Positions 23,502-31,616 of a stretch of 38,893 bases of DNA are shown here, one piece after another; position 1 is the stretch's first letter; each line of letters starts with the position of its first letter. The notes beneath the pieces were generated by a model that saw only the letters and a program-made list of their open reading frames with translations, had not been told where the DNA came from and made no database searches. Source of the stretch: Microcaldota archaeon (GTDB taxonomy: Archaea; Micrarchaeota; Micrarchaeia; Anstonellales; J096); the NCBI GenBank assembly GCA_026982895.1, contig JALWQW010000023.1:1-38893 (forward strand). Direction: 5' to 3'. Both the position numbers and the translations under genes were made by a program.

Positions 23502-24415
23502 GGTTCCACATGCTCCAAAAACCACTTATACGTGAGCTCTAACCCTTTTCTCAGACCAACGTGAGGCTCAAAGCCCAGCACATTTCTCATACGACTTACA
23601 TCGAAGATCTTAACCATGTGCCCATCAGGTTTGGATGTGTCCCACACAACCTCACCTTCAAAGCCGACAACCTCTTTTATAATTTCCACCAACTCCTTTA
23701 TAGAAATACCTCTCCCTGAGGAGATATTTATGGGCAAGTCTCCGTCATAATCTAGACCCTTCATCAATGCCCTAGCCACATCACCCACATAGATAAAATC
23801 TCTTGTAGGTTTACCAGTCCCCCACACTATTACACTATTTTTTCCCTGCATCTTAGCTTCATGAAACCTTCGGATGAGAGCGGGAATCACATGAGAGTGT
23901 AAAGGATGAAAGTTATCATGAGGTCCATAAGCATTGCCAGGAACGAAAGCCACCCATTTAACACCATACTGCCTCCTATAAGCTAAGAGTTGGAGGTAAC
24001 TAGTAGCTTTAGCAATGGAATAAAACATAGCATTCTCATCAGGCTTTCCTTCGAAGAGATACTCCTCCTTTATAGGGTTGGGGACATTCTTCCCATAAGA
24101 GCAACCACAGAAGGTGTAGATGAGCTTCTCTACTCCATACCTCCTAGCTGCTTCCAGAAAATTGGTGTTTATAGCGAGGTTGGTATAAATAAAGTCTGCG
24201 GGATAAGTTTTGTTAGCTAGAATACCGCCTACCTTAGCAGCGAGATGATACACTACATCAGGATCAGCCTCTCTCAGCAGATCCTCGGCATCTGACATCT
24301 TGGTTAAGTCATACTTCTCCTTCCCTACAGTCACTACATCCCATCCCTTCTCCTTTAGGAGAGGGACCAAGTTAGAGCCAATGAAACCCATGCCTCCAGT
24401 AATAAGCACCCTCAT
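23498..24415 (-). CDS. GDP-L-fucose synthase-like epimerase/reductase
   Basis: The 305-residue extended SDR has TGGMGFIG (6-13), HLAAKVGGI (57-65), Y132-x-x-x-K136 (YSIAK) and YGPHDNFHPLHSHVIPALIR. These are hallmarks of GDP-4-keto-6-deoxy-mannose 3,5-epimerase/4-reductase (Fcl/WcaG). Such enzymes finish GDP-fucose, or in Yersinia and Campylobacter GDP-6-deoxy-heptose. With the GDP-heptose genes on the other side of the locus, a GDP-heptose-derived substrate is plausible. No GMD-type 4,6-dehydratase is obvious, unless the SDR at 24425 fills that role. Confidence 0.82.
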   Translation of the reverse strand: MRVLITGGMGFIGSNLVPLLKEKGWDVVTVGKEKYDLTKMSDAEDLLREADPDVVYHLAAKVGGILANKTYPADFIYTNLAINTNFLEAARRYGVEKLIYTFCGCSYGKNVPNPIKEEYLFEGKPDENAMFYSIAKATSYLQLLAYRRQYGVKWVAFVPGNAYGPHDNFHPLHSHVIPALIRRFHEAKMQGKNSVIVWGTGKPTRDFIYVGDVARALMKGLDYDGDLPINISSGRGISIKELVEIIKEVVGFEGEVVWDTSKPDGHMVKIFDVSRMRNVLGFEPHVGLRKGLELTYKWFLEHVEP

Positions 24416-24424
24416 CTTTACCCC

Positions 24425-25366
24425 TCAATAGTTCCTAAACCTATAGTCTCTTAAAGCAATATATCCTCTAACCAATTCCTCAATACCGTCATCTAAGGAG
24501 TAGTTAAACTTAAAACCGGTGGAAAGAATCTTCTCGTTAGAGATGATGTAGTTTCTCTTATCAAGATCCTCCGTGAAATCATCGAAGATGATCTTGAAAT
24601 CAACCTTCTCCTTGATCTTCAGGGCAAGCTCCTCCTTAGAGATGTTATAGTCAGGATGCCCCACATTGTATATGTTGTTCTTCATCCGCTCCCAATTACG
24701 CATAGTCCAGAGAAAGGCATTGGCCGCATCTCTCAGATGGAGGAAATTTCGCTTAAACTTCCTCTCATAGATAACCAAAACACCCTCATTGACGGCCTTA
24801 TAAACAAAGTTGTTCACTAAAAGATCCGTTCTCATTCTAGGAGAGAAACCAAAGAGCGTGGCAAATCTAAAGCACACGCAGTTGCCTGCTTCTCGCAAAC
24901 TTCTCTCAGCAGCAACCTTACTCTTCGCATACGTAGAAATAGGGTAAAGCTCATCTTCTTCGGTGTAGAGGCGCTTACTCTCAGTTACACCATAGCCACT
25001 GTTCGTGCTAGGGAAGATGATCTTAGCATCTCCTTGATACTTTATAATTGTATTAATAGCTCCTTTATTCACCATCCATGTCAACTCAGGCTTCAACTCT
25101 GAGGATGGAAAGCCCACTATGGCTGCAAGAGGAATAATAAAATCGAAGCGCTCCTTTCCCAGCAAATCTTTCATAAACTTCTCGTTGGTTACATCACCAT
25201 AGATAAACCTAAAATTCCTCTTATGGAATAGATTGAAGTGAGGTGTTTGAAAGTACATGAGGTTGTCCAGAGCCCACACTTCATAACCCTGTGAAACCAG
25301 CAGCTCTGTAATAATACTGCCTAAATATCCAGCACTACCCGTTATTAAGACTTTATCTCCAGCCAT
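24425..25366 (-). CDS. NAD-dependent epimerase/dehydratase (extended SDR)
   Basis: The 313-residue protein has TGSAGYLG (9-16) and Y146-x-x-x-K150 (STYAKSK), with STNSGYG before it and FKRNFLHLRDAANAFLW late in the chain. This is the pattern of sugar-nucleotide epimerases and dehydratases. It is the first gene of the minus-strand operon, with a CATTTAAACA TATA-like box (about 25400-25409) upstream. It could be the 4,6-dehydratase or C4-epimerase step before the Fcl-like enzyme; sequence alone does not decide. Confidence 0.85.
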   Translation of the reverse strand: MAGDKVLITGSAGYLGSIITELLVSQGYEVWALDNLMYFQTPHFNLFHKRNFRFIYGDVTNEKFMKDLLGKERFDFIIPLAAIVGFPSSELKPELTWMVNKGAINTIIKYQGDAKIIFPSTNSGYGVTESKRLYTEEDELYPISTYAKSKVAAERSLREAGNCVCFRFATLFGFSPRMRTDLLVNNFVYKAVNEGVLVIYERKFKRNFLHLRDAANAFLWTMRNWERMKNNIYNVGHPDYNISKEELALKIKEKVDFKIIFDDFTEDLDKRNYIISNEKILSTGFKFNYSLDDGIEELVRGYIALRDYRFRNY

Positions 25367-25541
25367 TTTATCATCCTGCTTAGAGTTGGGAATTTGTCGA
25401 AAATGTTTAAATGTTTATGCCTAGCAGCACTCTAATCAAACCTTTCCCTTAATATGTTTGAAGAGGAAGCAGTATAGTTTATAGTATGATCATAACTCTA
25501 CTTTCCAGAAGGAATTAAAATCCTCTCCCTCAAAAACCCTC
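25367..25541. promoter_or_regulatory. Divergent promoter region of the sugar operons
   Basis: The 175 nt hold a minus-strand TATA-like CATTTAAACA (25400-25409) and a plus-strand GGAATTAAAATCC (about 25510-25522) 25-30 nt before the gmhA ATG. Between them is a perfect 10-bp palindrome, TATGATCATA (25485-25494), which might be an operator coordinating both operons. Confidence 0.45.
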
Positions 25542-26102
25542 ATGAACATCATCAAAGAGTATATAGAAGTAGCCCAGAGGTGTAGTGAAGAATGCCAACG
25601 TTTTATAGAAGCAGCGGCTCAAAAGATAACTGAGACCCTACAGAAGGGCAAGAAAGTGCTTATATGTGGAAATGGTGGAAGTGCAGCAGATGCCCAGCAC
25701 TTCGCCGCTGAGCTCCAGGGCAAATTCCTCCTCAATAGAAAACCTCTGGCAGCCATCGCACTGACTACTAATACATCTACTCTAACAGCAATAGGCAACG
25801 ACTTTGGCTTTGAGGAGGTCTTCGAGAGGCAGGTGGAAGGCCTAGGCCAAGAAGGCGACATCCTAGTAGGTCTCTCCACATCCGGCAACTCAGAAAACGT
25901 GATAAAAGCTATGAAGAGGGCTAAAGAGAAAGGCCTACACAGCATAGCCTTCCTAGGCAGAGATGGCGGGAAGATGAAGGGTGTGGCAGACATAGAAATC
26001 ATCATCCCCTCAGAAAAGACATACCTCATCCAAGAATTCCATGAGATCCTCTATCACAGAATATGCAAACGAGTAGAAGAATCGATTTTTAAAGAGTCAT
26101 GA
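25542..26102 (+). CDS. gmhA: Sedoheptulose-7-phosphate isomerase GmhA
   Basis: GmhA converts sedoheptulose 7-phosphate to D-glycero-D-manno-heptose 7-phosphate, the entry to nucleotide-activated heptose. The 186-residue length and SIS fold fit. Seen: GNGGSAADAQHFAAEL (43-58, phosphate site and catalytic Glu57), STSGNSEN (112-119) and QEFHEILYHRIC near the end. Proteins of this form can also be DiaA-like, but two other heptose genes follow at once. It is probably leaderless, with a TATA-like box 25-30 nt upstream, and heads a four-gene operon. Confidence 0.92.
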   Translation: MNIIKEYIEVAQRCSEECQRFIEAAAQKITETLQKGKKVLICGNGGSAADAQHFAAELQGKFLLNRKPLAAIALTTNTSTLTAIGNDFGFEEVFERQVEGLGQEGDILVGLSTSGNSENVIKAMKRAKEKGLHSIAFLGRDGGKMKGVADIEIIIPSEKTYLIQEFHEILYHRICKRVEESIFKES

Positions 26103-26115
26103 GAATAATAGTTAT

Positions 26116-26787
26116 ATGGATCTACTCATTCTTGCAGGGGGATTGGGAACTCGATTAGGCGATCTAACGAAGAACATACCAAAGCCTCTCATATCTGTAA
26201 ATGAGAAGCCTTTCATAGATTATGTGATAAAGGTTAATGGAGAATTTTTCGAGAGGATCTTCCTATCTATAGGTTACAAAAAGGAGTTATTTTATGATAG
26301 AGCTTGGCCTTCGAAAATAAGATTTATAGAAGAAAACGAACCTCTAGGGACAGGAGGTGCTATAATAAATGCACTTCCGAAGCTAAGCGACACCTTTGTA
26401 GTGGCAAATGGGGACACGATGATTTACCCTTACCATATAGAAAGGTTTTTGGAAGAATGTAAACTTAACTGCATTTATATTGTAGAGGAAGAAGCATCTG
26501 AAAAAGGCACCATTGAATTGGATGGGGAGCAAGTAGCTGCTTTTAAAGAAAAAAAAGAATCTGGAAGAAAATGGGTATATGCTGGTGTCGCCATGTTAAA
26601 CAGGGACTCATTAGAAGGTTTTTTAGACGCCCCTACACCACTCTCATTAGAAAAAACAATATTCCCAAAACTAGCAGAAAAAGAGCAACTCTACGCTTTT
26701 AAATCAAAGGGTACAATATATGATATTGGGACTTATAAGGGTTTAGACTCTTTTAAGAGGTGGGTGTATGATCATAAAAAAGGATGA
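26116..26787 (+). CDS. hddC: Heptose-1-phosphate nucleotidyltransferase (HddC-like)
   Basis: The 223-residue sugar-phosphate nucleotidyltransferase has GGLGTR (8-13), IPKPL (21-25), GTGGA (78-82) and NGD (98-100). In the GDP-heptose route HddC joins GTP and D-glycero-alpha-D-manno-heptose 1-phosphate. Assignment as HddC and not a mannose or glucose transferase rests on gmhA before it and hddA after it. It overlaps hddA by 20 nt. The base is not proven by sequence: GTP is the family expectation. Confidence 0.85.
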   Translation: MDLLILAGGLGTRLGDLTKNIPKPLISVNEKPFIDYVIKVNGEFFERIFLSIGYKKELFYDRAWPSKIRFIEENEPLGTGGAIINALPKLSDTFVVANGDTMIYPYHIERFLEECKLNCIYIVEEEASEKGTIELDGEQVAAFKEKKESGRKWVYAGVAMLNRDSLEGFLDAPTPLSLEKTIFPKLAEKEQLYAFKSKGTIYDIGTYKGLDSFKRWVYDHKKG

Positions 26788-27835
26788 GATAATCAAAGCA
26801 AGAGCTCCCTGCAGGATAGGTTTGGCGGGAGGAGGTACAGACATACCTGAATTCTTTAGAGATTATGGTGGAACTGTACTAAACATTGGCATTAATGTCT
26901 ACTCCTATGTAAGTATAAAGAAAATTGATGAGCCAAAAACCCGCATTATCTCTGATGATTGGGGTATTGTTAGAGATATTAAAGACCTTACATTAGAATT
27001 TGATATGAATATGGAGAATAATGTTGATATTGTTAAAGGCGCAATGAAAGTAACTGGGGTAAATCCACAAGAGGGCTTAGAGATACATATACATACAACT
27101 GCTAAAAGGAATTCGGGTTTGGCAGGTTCATCGGCTTTAGCTGCGGCTCTTCTTGCAGCTTTTTACGAGCTAAAAGGAGCCTATTTGATTAAAGAAAAGT
27201 TATATCGAGAAGTTTATCACCTTGAAAGGACACTGTTGAGGAGATATGGTGGATACCAAGACCAAATCGCCGCTACATATGGAGGTCTGAATTACATCAC
27301 TTTCGGATATGATGGAAAAGAAGATATAATTGTGAATTATCCCTTATTTCTTCAAAAAGAGTTAAGGGCAGAACTTCACTCAAGCCTTCTCTTATTTGAG
27401 ACGCCAGTATTCAGGAAGGAGTTTGCACATAAAATAGAGGAAAAGAAGATGAAAGAAAGCACAAGTTCAGAAGACAAAATAAAAGCATTGAATTTGATAA
27501 AAGGAAAAGCAATAGAGATGAAAGATGCTCTTCAAGAAGGAGATATGAGAAAATTAGGTGAGCTTCTCCATGAAAGTTGGATGGCTAAGCGCTCTTTGCC
27601 ATATGTGGCTAATGAGCAAATAGATGAATTATATAAAGCTGGGATGGATGCTGGAGCATATGGTGGAAAATTGTCTGGTGCTGGTGGTGGTGGTTTTATT
27701 TTTTACATAGTTCCCACAAATAGGCGCAGACATGTTATTGATGTCCTTGAAGAGAAAGGAGCAAAATATGTAAATTTTGAGTTTGACTGGGAAGGTGTAA
27801 TGACGTGGAGGATTACAGAAAAACCAAGAATCTAA
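26768..27835 (+). CDS. hddA: D-glycero-D-manno-heptose 7-phosphate kinase (HddA-like)
   Basis: The 355-residue GHMP kinase makes the 1,7-bisphosphate of heptose. Motifs: ARAPCRIGLAGGGTDIPEF (11-29), the ATP-binding NSGLAGSSALAAA (115-127) and GGKLSGAGGGGF (299-310). These are characteristic of the HddA branch. The next step, the phosphatase GmhB, is not in this window; a HAD enzyme elsewhere could supply it. The gene overlaps both neighbours, so the operon is translated as a unit. Confidence 0.9.
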   Translation: MIIKKDEIIKARAPCRIGLAGGGTDIPEFFRDYGGTVLNIGINVYSYVSIKKIDEPKTRIISDDWGIVRDIKDLTLEFDMNMENNVDIVKGAMKVTGVNPQEGLEIHIHTTAKRNSGLAGSSALAAALLAAFYELKGAYLIKEKLYREVYHLERTLLRRYGGYQDQIAATYGGLNYITFGYDGKEDIIVNYPLFLQKELRAELHSSLLLFETPVFRKEFAHKIEEKKMKESTSSEDKIKALNLIKGKAIEMKDALQEGDMRKLGELLHESWMAKRSLPYVANEQIDELYKAGMDAGAYGGKLSGAGGGGFIFYIVPTNRRRHVIDVLEEKGAKYVNFEFDWEGVMTWRITEKPRI

Positions 27836-29037
27836 TATACCTTTGCCAGAAATTTCCTTCACCCACGAGAGGTGATGGAAAAAGAATTCTCCAACATCTT
27901 GAGATGTTTAGCGAGTGGTTTAACATTACTCTGGTAACATTTACTGAGCCTGAGAAAGAGCTCGACTTAAAACTCGTGAAACAATTTACAGGGAATATCT
28001 TAATTTTAAGAGGTAGCCACAAATATAAGAAGGCAAAAGATGCGATCAGACGGAAGGATATTTTAGCAACAATTAAACTGCTGCCTGATATATTATGGAG
28101 TATATTAAGAGGTATTCCTCCTGAAGTAGATTATTATGTTAACACATCTGAAATAGGACAACTTAAAAAGAAGTTTAGTGGTGAAGATGTTGATTTGTTA
28201 TTTGTAAATGTTAGTAGAGTAGCAGAAGTAGGGAAGGAAATAAGAGCAAACTTAAAAATTTTAGATTATACTGATGCAATTTCTCTTAACCTTAACACGG
28301 AATGTAAGGTTGAGAAAAATCTTTTGTGGAAAGTAGGTTATTGTTTAGAGAGCATCCTAATGAACCAGTATGAGCATAATGTAATTAAATATTATGACAA
28401 AGCAGTTTTTATTTCAAAAAGAGATGCACAGTACGCTTTAGGGAGCAATATCAACAGTAAAGTCAGCATAATCCCAAATTACATTAAAGAAATTTCACTT
28501 CTCCCTAAGTTGGGAAAGGACATCATATTTCTTGGAAGAATGGATTATCCCCCTAATGTGGATGGTGTTATATGGTTCTCTAAGAAGATAATGCCTGTTT
28601 TAAGGGAAAAATGCGAAGATAATATCAAGTTTTATATTGTTGGTGCTTCTCCTTTAGAAGCGGTAAAAAAACTTCATAATGGGAAGGATATTATAGTAAC
28701 AGGGTATGTGAAGGACATAGATAAATATTTTAAGAAGGCTGCAGTAAGCGTCGCACCTATCCGGTTTGGAGCGGGTATCCAAAATAAAGTTTTAGAAAGT
28801 TTAGCGAGAGGGATACCTATTGTTGCAACGCCAATCGTAGCAGAACCTTTTCCTTTTGATTTGCCTACTGCTGCAAATCCAGAAGAGTTTGTAAAGCTTG
28901 TGTGCCAACTCCATAAAAAATATGCTGGTGGTCCAGGAGATTCATCTCTTGCAAAGCTTGTTTGGAATTATTACAAAAAAGAGGTTGTGAGAAAAAAATG
29001 GATAAGTATATTACTAAAAAAGAGTCTAAGAGATTAG
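27805..29037 (+). CDS. GT4 glycosyltransferase
   Basis: The 410-residue GT-B enzyme opens with IYLCQKFPSPTRGDGKRIL, the acceptor-domain glycine loop. Its C-terminal domain has FLGRMDYPPN (242-251) and FGAGIQNKVLES (321-332), with the glutamate motif of group 1 retaining enzymes. It starts with GTG at 27805, overlapping hddA by 31 nt; I see no later ATG with a good context. As the last gene of the heptose operon it is the natural candidate for adding the heptose or its derivative to a glycan. Confidence 0.88.
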   Translation: MEDYRKTKNLIYLCQKFPSPTRGDGKRILQHLEMFSEWFNITLVTFTEPEKELDLKLVKQFTGNILILRGSHKYKKAKDAIRRKDILATIKLLPDILWSILRGIPPEVDYYVNTSEIGQLKKKFSGEDVDLLFVNVSRVAEVGKEIRANLKILDYTDAISLNLNTECKVEKNLLWKVGYCLESILMNQYEHNVIKYYDKAVFISKRDAQYALGSNINSKVSIIPNYIKEISLLPKLGKDIIFLGRMDYPPNVDGVIWFSKKIMPVLREKCEDNIKFYIVGASPLEAVKKLHNGKDIIVTGYVKDIDKYFKKAAVSVAPIRFGAGIQNKVLESLARGIPIVATPIVAEPFPFDLPTAANPEEFVKLVCQLHKKYAGGPGDSSLAKLVWNYYKKEVVRKKWISILLKKSLRD

Positions 29038-29095
29038 AGAAGGTATAATAAAAATTACTAGTAAGATATAAACAGTCAATAAAACACACGACTAA

Positions 29096-29103
29096 CTTTT
29101 TAA
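29096..29103 (+). promoter_or_regulatory. TATA box of the A-ATPase genes
   Basis: CTTTTTAA is centred about 26 nt before the GTG at 29126, fitting a leaderless message and marking the start of the ATPase operon. Confidence 0.55.
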
Positions 29104-29125
29104 CCCTTTTCCTTCCAGAGAAATC

Positions 29126-29416
29126 GTGGAGATATACAAAATAGCGGATGAGCTTCGAGAGGCTGAAAAAGCCATGGAGGAAAACATACAAAAATACTTA
29201 GAGGGCTTGAAGAAAAAAGAGGAATTGGAATTACATAAATATAAGCAAGCTCATGTCATAAAATTAGAGAATATAAACAAAGAATTAAGAGAGAAATATG
29301 ATAGGATGCTCTCAAAAACTAAGAAAAAGGTTGAAGCTGAGTTAAAGAGGAAAAAACGAGCCAGCTTAAAAAAAGCAAGAGAGAGTTTAGAGGAGATGTT
29401 GAAGGAGCTGGGATAA
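29126..29416 (+). CDS. atpH: A-type ATP synthase subunit H (peripheral stalk)
   Basis: The 96-residue protein is almost wholly a charged coiled coil, with Lys and Glu in heptads and no membrane segment. In archaeal ATP synthases subunit H pairs with E to form the peripheral stalk. Its identity rests on length, coiled coil and place before E, A and B. It starts with GTG and overlaps atpE by one base. Confidence 0.7.
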   Translation: MEIYKIADELREAEKAMEENIQKYLEGLKKKEELELHKYKQAHVIKLENINKELREKYDRMLSKTKKKVEAELKRKKRASLKKARESLEEMLKELG

Positions 29417-29967
29417 TGATTGTCGGCGACGCTAGCAAATTAAAGGCCCTATTAAAAGAACGAGAAAAGGCTGCAATTAAAGGAATAAGAGAGAAGCATG
29501 AAAGCAGGTTGAAAGATGCAAAAAAGGATATAGAAGACATATACCGAAGGAAAATAGAAGGTGTCAAAAACATGTACAAAGTAAAGGAACAAGCTGCTAA
29601 ACAGCATCTGATGGAGACATACCTCCACAAACGGATGTACGAGGAATATGAAACCTTCTTAAACGAAATAAAAATAAGCATTGAAAAATGGGTCAAGGAT
29701 AAAACAGGTGACGCAAACTACGCTAAAACAAACTTAAAAAGAGCCTATGAGCTCCTCGGAGATATAGAAGAGGTTATATGCAGCGAAGATTTCTTTGGAG
29801 AAGCATTTGCTAGCTCTTCATTATCGGTCACGCGAGTTTATGGAGAAGGCGTTCTCATATTCAAAAGAGGTAAAAAAATATTTGACGCTTCGCCAAAGCA
29901 CCTAGCAGAGGTCTTTGAAGATGAGATAACGAGGGAAGTAATGGATGTGGTAAAATGGGATATATAA
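29416..29967 (+). CDS. atpE: A-type ATP synthase subunit E (peripheral stalk)
   Basis: The 183-residue protein has a long N-terminal helix (about 10-85) followed by a globular alpha/beta part (about 95-183, EVICSEDFF and GVLIFKRGKKIFD). This is the shape of the V/A-ATPase E subunit, which holds the catalytic head to the stalk. Sequence similarity is weak by eye; order H-E-A-B is the main support. It overlaps atpA by 13 nt. Confidence 0.72.
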   Translation: MIVGDASKLKALLKEREKAAIKGIREKHESRLKDAKKDIEDIYRRKIEGVKNMYKVKEQAAKQHLMETYLHKRMYEEYETFLNEIKISIEKWVKDKTGDANYAKTNLKRAYELLGDIEEVICSEDFFGEAFASSSLSVTRVYGEGVLIFKRGKKIFDASPKHLAEVFEDEITREVMDVVKWDI

Positions 29968-31616
29968 CTGGTATTGAGGGATATATTTTAACAGTCAAAG
30001 ATATCGACGCACATCTTTATGATTTAGTTAGAATAGGAGATGAGGGCATCGGCGAAGTTATATCTATAGAAGGAAGGACTTATTTTATTCAAGTCTTCAC
30101 GCCTGTTCAAGGCTTATCTGTTGGAGAGAAAGTCGAGGGGCTAGGAGAACCTTTAACTATCCAATTAGGGCCTCATTTAGCAGGACATTTCTTCGATGGA
30201 TTAGGAGCAAATTTAGAACTCCAGCCCTTTTACAAACCAACTCTTAAGGCTAAGATAACAAAAAGAATTGAGTTTATTCCAAAGGTGAAGAAAGGCAGAA
30301 AAATAAACAAAGGCGCAGTTATAGGGGAAGCTGTCTTAAAAATGGGCAAAGAAGAAAAGCACATTCCTGTGCTAGCACCACCAAATGTTTTTGGCAAGGT
30401 AATAGATATAAAAGGCGGAAAATACAAAATAGATGAACCTGTGGCTGAAATCGGCGTGTTCAAGGTAGCAATGTCCCACCGTTGGCCTATACGAAAGGCA
30501 AGACCATATGTAAAACATGCGTGGGGCAACAATATCCTGCTCACAGGACAGCGCATTATAGACGCATTCCTGCCCGTATTAAAGGGCGGAACGCTCATAA
30601 TACCCGGCGGCTTCGGCTGCGGCAAAACGGTATTCCAGCACAACTTTGCAAAGTTTGCAGATGCCCAAAAGAAAGTATTTGTAGGGTGTGGTGAGAGGGG
30701 AAATGAAATGGCAGATTTTATAGAACAAATGAAGAACGGCGGCGAGCTCTTGGACGCAACGATATTGACAAATACAAGTAACATGCCATTGGTCGCTAGA
30801 GAGGGCAGTGTCTATGCAGGAGTTACGATAGCAGAATACTATCGAGATATGGGGTACAGTGTCTTATTGATGATTGACAGTTTAAGCCGATGGGCAGAAG
30901 CTATTCGTGAAGTTGCGGGTATCATGAAGACACTGCCGGCAGAGGCTGGTTACCCACCTTACTTACAAGCAAGGATGGAAGAATTCTTCAGTAGAGCCGG
31001 CTGTGTAAAAACGCTGAATGGAAAAGAAGGCTGTTTGACAATAAGCTCATCAGTTTCTCCACCAAGTGGAGACTTCAGTGAGCCTGTAACTCAATATGCT
31101 GCGGCTATAGTGGATAACGCTATATTCCTAAACACAGAATTGGCGTACGCCAAGATTTATCCAGCTGTCGATATGGAAATAAGTTTCTCAAAGCACAAAA
31201 ATCAATTAGCCAATTATTGGGACACCATTGATAAAGGAACGGCAAAGGCATTACAGCAACTAGAGTACATAATACATAAAGGCATGGAAGTGGAAAAAAT
31301 AGAGAGGATAGTCGGGGCCGACGCTCTTTCAACAGAGCATAAAATAACCCTGCGCGTATTCAGATTACTGAGAAATGCTGTGCTCATACAAAACGCCTTC
31401 CATCCCATAGATAGATACACAGAACCAAAAAAGCTCGCCGCCATGATAAATATAATAAACCTGTATTATTCCTACTTAATAAATTTATTCAGCAAGGAAC
31501 ACACTTTATCCTTCAAGGAAGATATTGAGGAAGATATGGAAAACCTCGGAACAATGGAAACAGACAAATGCCTATCAAAGGTCAAAGAATTAAGGGGGCG
31601 TTTAGGTTATGTTTGA
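29955..31616 (+). CDS. atpA: A-type ATP synthase catalytic subunit A
   Basis: Subunit A hydrolyses or makes ATP. The 553-residue protein has the P-loop GGFGCGKT (218-225; the usual A form is GPFGSGKT), GERGNEM (246-252), DSLSRWAEA and SPPSGDFSEPVTQ. The large insert (non-homologous region, about 115-185) typical of subunit A is present. Length is somewhat below the usual 580-590. P-loop changes (Pro to Gly, Ser to Cys) leave the Lys and Thr needed for nucleotide binding. It overlaps atpB by 8 nt. Confidence 0.93.
   Translation: MGYITGIEGYILTVKDIDAHLYDLVRIGDEGIGEVISIEGRTYFIQVFTPVQGLSVGEKVEGLGEPLTIQLGPHLAGHFFDGLGANLELQPFYKPTLKAKITKRIEFIPKVKKGRKINKGAVIGEAVLKMGKEEKHIPVLAPPNVFGKVIDIKGGKYKIDEPVAEIGVFKVAMSHRWPIRKARPYVKHAWGNNILLTGQRIIDAFLPVLKGGTLIIPGGFGCGKTVFQHNFAKFADAQKKVFVGCGERGNEMADFIEQMKNGGELLDATILTNTSNMPLVAREGSVYAGVTIAEYYRDMGYSVLLMIDSLSRWAEAIREVAGIMKTLPAEAGYPPYLQARMEEFFSRAGCVKTLNGKEGCLTISSSVSPPSGDFSEPVTQYAAAIVDNAIFLNTELAYAKIYPAVDMEISFSKHKNQLANYWDTIDKGTAKALQQLEYIIHKGMEVEKIERIVGADALSTEHKITLRVFRLLRNAVLIQNAFHPIDRYTEPKKLAAMINIINLYYSYLINLFSKEHTLSFKEDIEEDMENLGTMETDKCLSKVKELRGRLGYV

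Noticed and set aside
16762-29040. Mobile element or prophage
   Set aside because: No transposase, integrase, terminal repeats or phage structural gene; tRNA genes are not at its borders.
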